DNA of 6,454 nt from Acetobacteraceae bacterium (lineage in GTDB: Bacteria; Pseudomonadota; Alphaproteobacteria; Acetobacterales; Acetobacteraceae). Both the position numbers and the translations under genes were made by a program. Below, piece after piece: positions 5,971 through 6,454 of this stretch. How positions within the stretch are numbered: position 1 is the stretch's first letter; each line of letters starts with the position of its first letter. The stretch lies in contig CANJSR010000295.1 in NCBI GenBank assembly GCA_947476855.1, forward strand, positions 1 to 6,454. Reading direction: 5' to 3'. Under the pieces are notes generated by a model. It was not told where the DNA came from and ran no database searches. It saw nothing but the letters and a program-made list of their open reading frames with translations.

Positions 5971-6454
5971 ATGAGCAACCAGACCGTCTTTGTCTCCGCA
6001 ACGACCAGTGAGTTCCAGGCCGAGCGGGAAGCGCTGGCGGCGAGCCTGCGGAAGGCCGGCTACAAGGTCATTTTCCACAACGAACTGCACTATGGCGCGT
6101 CGACCCTGCTGCGCGACCTGGAAGCCGACATCCTCCGCGCCGAGACCGCGATCTGCCTGATCGGGGACCACAGCGGCGGCGGGTTTCCCTCGGAGTCCGA
6201 GGCTGCTCCCTACGACCCACCGCCGCACGGGCCGCGCGCGTCCTATACGCAGTGGGAGTTCCTGATGGCCCGCAAGCACGGCCTGCGGCAACTGGTCTAT
6301 GTCCCGACCGGCACGCGCCCCTCGCCCGGTCCCGACGACGACCCCGCCCTCCAGGCCGCCTTCAACACCTGGCTCCCCTCCATCGGCGCCGCTCGGCTGC
6401 CCTTCTCCAACGCCGATGACCTGTGCCGGAGCGTGCTGGAACAACTGAACGAGA
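5971..6454 (+). CDS. DUF4062 domain protein, 5' part only (possible N-terminus of a STAND/NLR-like ATPase)
   Basis: The gene is cut by the window end after 161 codons with no stop. The visible part fits DUF4062: a first strand and helix VFVSATTSEFQAEREAL (6-22), the alternating fold continuing with GYKVIFHNEL (30-39), a helix LLRDLEADILRAETAICLIG (46-65), and the hallmark SYTQWEFLMARKHGLRQLVY (91-110), equivalent to the family's SYTE.EY.YA block with acidic E96. The fold is TIR-like. In known proteins this domain usually sits at the N-terminus, followed by NACHT/AAA-type STAND ATPases and WD40, TPR or similar repeats; several such proteins belong to prokaryotic conflict systems, and eukaryotic TEP1 has one too. 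An unusual Gly/Pro-rich insert (69-88) interrupts the fold. The ATG at 5971 is the only ATG, GTG or TTG in frame after the LysR stop at 5907, yet no good ribosome site precedes it. GC and codon use match the neighbours, so there is no compositional sign of recent transfer. Function is inferred. Confidence 0.82.
   Translation, partial: MSNQTVFVSATTSEFQAEREALAASLRKAGYKVIFHNELHYGASTLLRDLEADILRAETAICLIGDHSGGGFPSESEAAPYDPPPHGPRASYTQWEFLMARKHGLRQLVYVPTGTRPSPGPDDDPALQAAFNTWLPSIGAARLPFSNADDLCRSVLEQLNE

Noticed and set aside
4918..6444. 508-codon open frame on the minus strand
   Set aside because: It lies opposite the LysR gene and the DUF4062 gene, both with clear domain motifs. Its translation is rich in Arg, Gly, Gln and Ala without any motif, as expected for a shadow frame in GC-rich DNA.
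1..6454. tRNA, rRNA, CRISPR array, insertion sequence, attachment site
   Set aside because: I looked for cloverleaf ends, regularly spaced direct repeats, transposase motifs and terminal inverted repeats with target duplications and found none.

Overview
The window is GC-rich chromosomal DNA, coding on nearly its whole length. The best guess is an alphaproteobacterium, perhaps Acetobacteraceae/Rhodospirillales. This rests on very high third-position GC, the character of the housekeeping proteins, a GcvA-like LysR regulator and a CCCTCCCCC/GGGGGAGGG-type intergenic repeat. The taxon is an inference; no rRNA or other marker is present to settle it.

Left part (1-2871): a translation-related block. 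A complete cysteinyl-tRNA synthetase gene (cysS, 109-1455) is followed after one base by a gene for a 107-residue exported protein of unknown function. Next comes a 302-base non-coding gap with a plausible promoter around a perfect 12-base palindrome and a C/G-rich palindromic repeat. The gap ends at a SPOUT-family tRNA 2'-O-methyltransferase gene (trmJ-like, 2083-2871).

Middle (2962-4641): a complete GMC-family flavin oxidoreductase gene, then two hairpins that separate it from a convergent small gene.

Right part (4642-6454): a 66-residue basic helical protein on the minus strand is divergently arranged with a LysR-type regulator (4942-5907). They share a 99-base control region that carries a dyad close to the LysR start. 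After the LysR gene, at 5971, a gene opens that runs off the window. Its 161 visible residues match the pattern of a DUF4062 domain, a TIR-like Rossmann-type module often placed at the N-terminus of large STAND/NACHT-type (NLR-like) ATPases. This is the most promising lead in the window, but the part that would decide its function lies beyond base 6454.

The genes do not form one pathway. cysS and trmJ both serve tRNA function, the GMC enzyme has no recognisable partner, and the DUF4062 gene looks like the edge of an accessory locus. No tRNA, rRNA, CRISPR array, insertion sequence or integrase was seen. The long minus-strand open frames are shadows of the GC-rich plus-strand genes.
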